Below, piece after piece: positions 63,648 through 64,000 of a stretch of DNA of 64,000 bases. The stretch is taken from the NCBI GenBank assembly GCA_903937385.1, contig CAIZZF010000005.1, forward strand, positions 62,001 to 126,000, read 5' to 3'. This stretch comes from an uncultured Holophagaceae bacterium (GTDB lineage Bacteria > Acidobacteriota > Holophagae > Holophagales > Holophagaceae). Positions within the stretch are counted from its first letter, which is position 1, and each line of letters opens with the position of its first letter. A model generated the notes under the pieces. It made no database searches. It had not been told where the DNA came from and worked only from the letters and a program-made list of their open reading frames with translations. The position numbers and the translations under genes are program-made.

Positions 63648-63938
63648 CTAGGCTGACCGCCGCAAGGAACGAAAGTCGTGGTTGCGATAGACGGTGAGGA
63701 CGGCCCCGCTGGGAGCACACAAAACCTGAAGGCCAGCAAATGGCCGAAGATCAATCCCCTTGCGCGAGGCGAACTGGACTTCCTTCTCGCCCAGCGCGTA
63801 GATCTGAGCGCCCCGCGCCCAGACCATGCGGCCATAGGCCAGGACGGTCTCAACTGCCTCGGTAGAGATTCGGCGACCATCCATCCGAGTTCGGGCATGG
63901 ATGGTCAAGGGGAGTGGAGCGATGTTCGATGGGCTCAT
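63648..63938 (-). CDS. DUF4258-domain protein
   Basis: 96 residues. TIHARTRMDGRRISTEAVETVLAYG near the N-terminus, then GIDLRPFAGLQVL and the C-terminal YRNHDFRSLRR, are typical of DUF4258, a small family often encoded with toxin-antitoxin systems or as a small accessory factor. No partner gene is clearly seen within the window; the upstream neighbour lies past the end. The start may be the first ATG (63938). Confidence 0.65.
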   Translation of the reverse strand: MSPSNIAPLPLTIHARTRMDGRRISTEAVETVLAYGRMVWARGAQIYALGEKEVQFASRKGIDLRPFAGLQVLCAPSGAVLTVYRNHDFRSLRRSA

Positions 63939-64000
63939 GGATCACCTCCAGGTGCCCAAGTTTCTCCCTTCCGACTGGACATCGGCTGTCCATTCGATTC

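Overview
The window looks like a chromosome segment of a GC-rich Gram-negative bacterium. It carries TonB/ExbB/ExbD, SecDF-YajC, signal peptides and an MsbA-type exporter. Gene content (a tungsten-type aldehyde ferredoxin oxidoreductase operon, a ThiE-AroK fusion, DUF3570/DUF4266 genes with ApbE, and a secreted M4 protease with Ig-like and PPC domains) would fit an Acidobacteriota/Holophagae-like anaerobe. That placement is inference; no rRNA or tRNA gene was seen to confirm it.

Bases 1 to about 34,810 are core-like, tightly packed and very GC-rich. In order they hold: an aroB-TPR-unknown operon behind a secreted M28 aminopeptidase; a lipid-type ABC exporter; a ThiE-shikimate kinase fusion followed by a phosphoesterase and a PilZ protein; a periplasmic redox locus (TlpA fused to a DUF4266-like tail, DUF3570, ApbE, lone DsbD-alpha domain); an aldehyde ferredoxin oxidoreductase operon (ferredoxin, AOR, NAD(P)H:acceptor flavoprotein, MoaD, small unknown); a POT/MFS transporter; an ArnD-like deformylase; a cobalamin-binding protein with the CarH light-sensing motif, translationally coupled to a hybrid histidine kinase; tgt-yajC-secDF; tonB-exbB-exbD-exbD; an M4 metalloprotease; and a DMT transporter.

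From about 34,850 to the end the window is accessory DNA: an ISL3-family element, then a BREX type 1 locus reading brxA-brxB-brxC-pglX on the minus strand. The 3' part of pglX has been lost at the IS end, and pglZ/brxL are absent. Next come a series of small unrecognised genes, a five-unit array of type I-E-like CRISPR repeats that are individually diverged yet keep a 6-bp stem, and no cas genes. An ECF sigma/anti-sigma pair lies back to back with a radC operon. Then come a zeta-toxin-like P-loop protein, an SF1 helicase coupled to a PD-(D/E)XK-like protein, mutM, a YqaJ-type exonuclease and an SF2 helicase-HNH fusion. The fusion's upstream partner gene has been split by an IS21 element with a clean 5-bp target duplication. 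The window closes with a DUF4258 gene, an unknown gene, and a decayed second DUF4258 copy.

The accessory half therefore looks like a defence island under decay: BREX is probably inactive, the CRISPR-like array is orphaned, and two helicase-nuclease modules are the best candidates for undescribed anti-phage systems.
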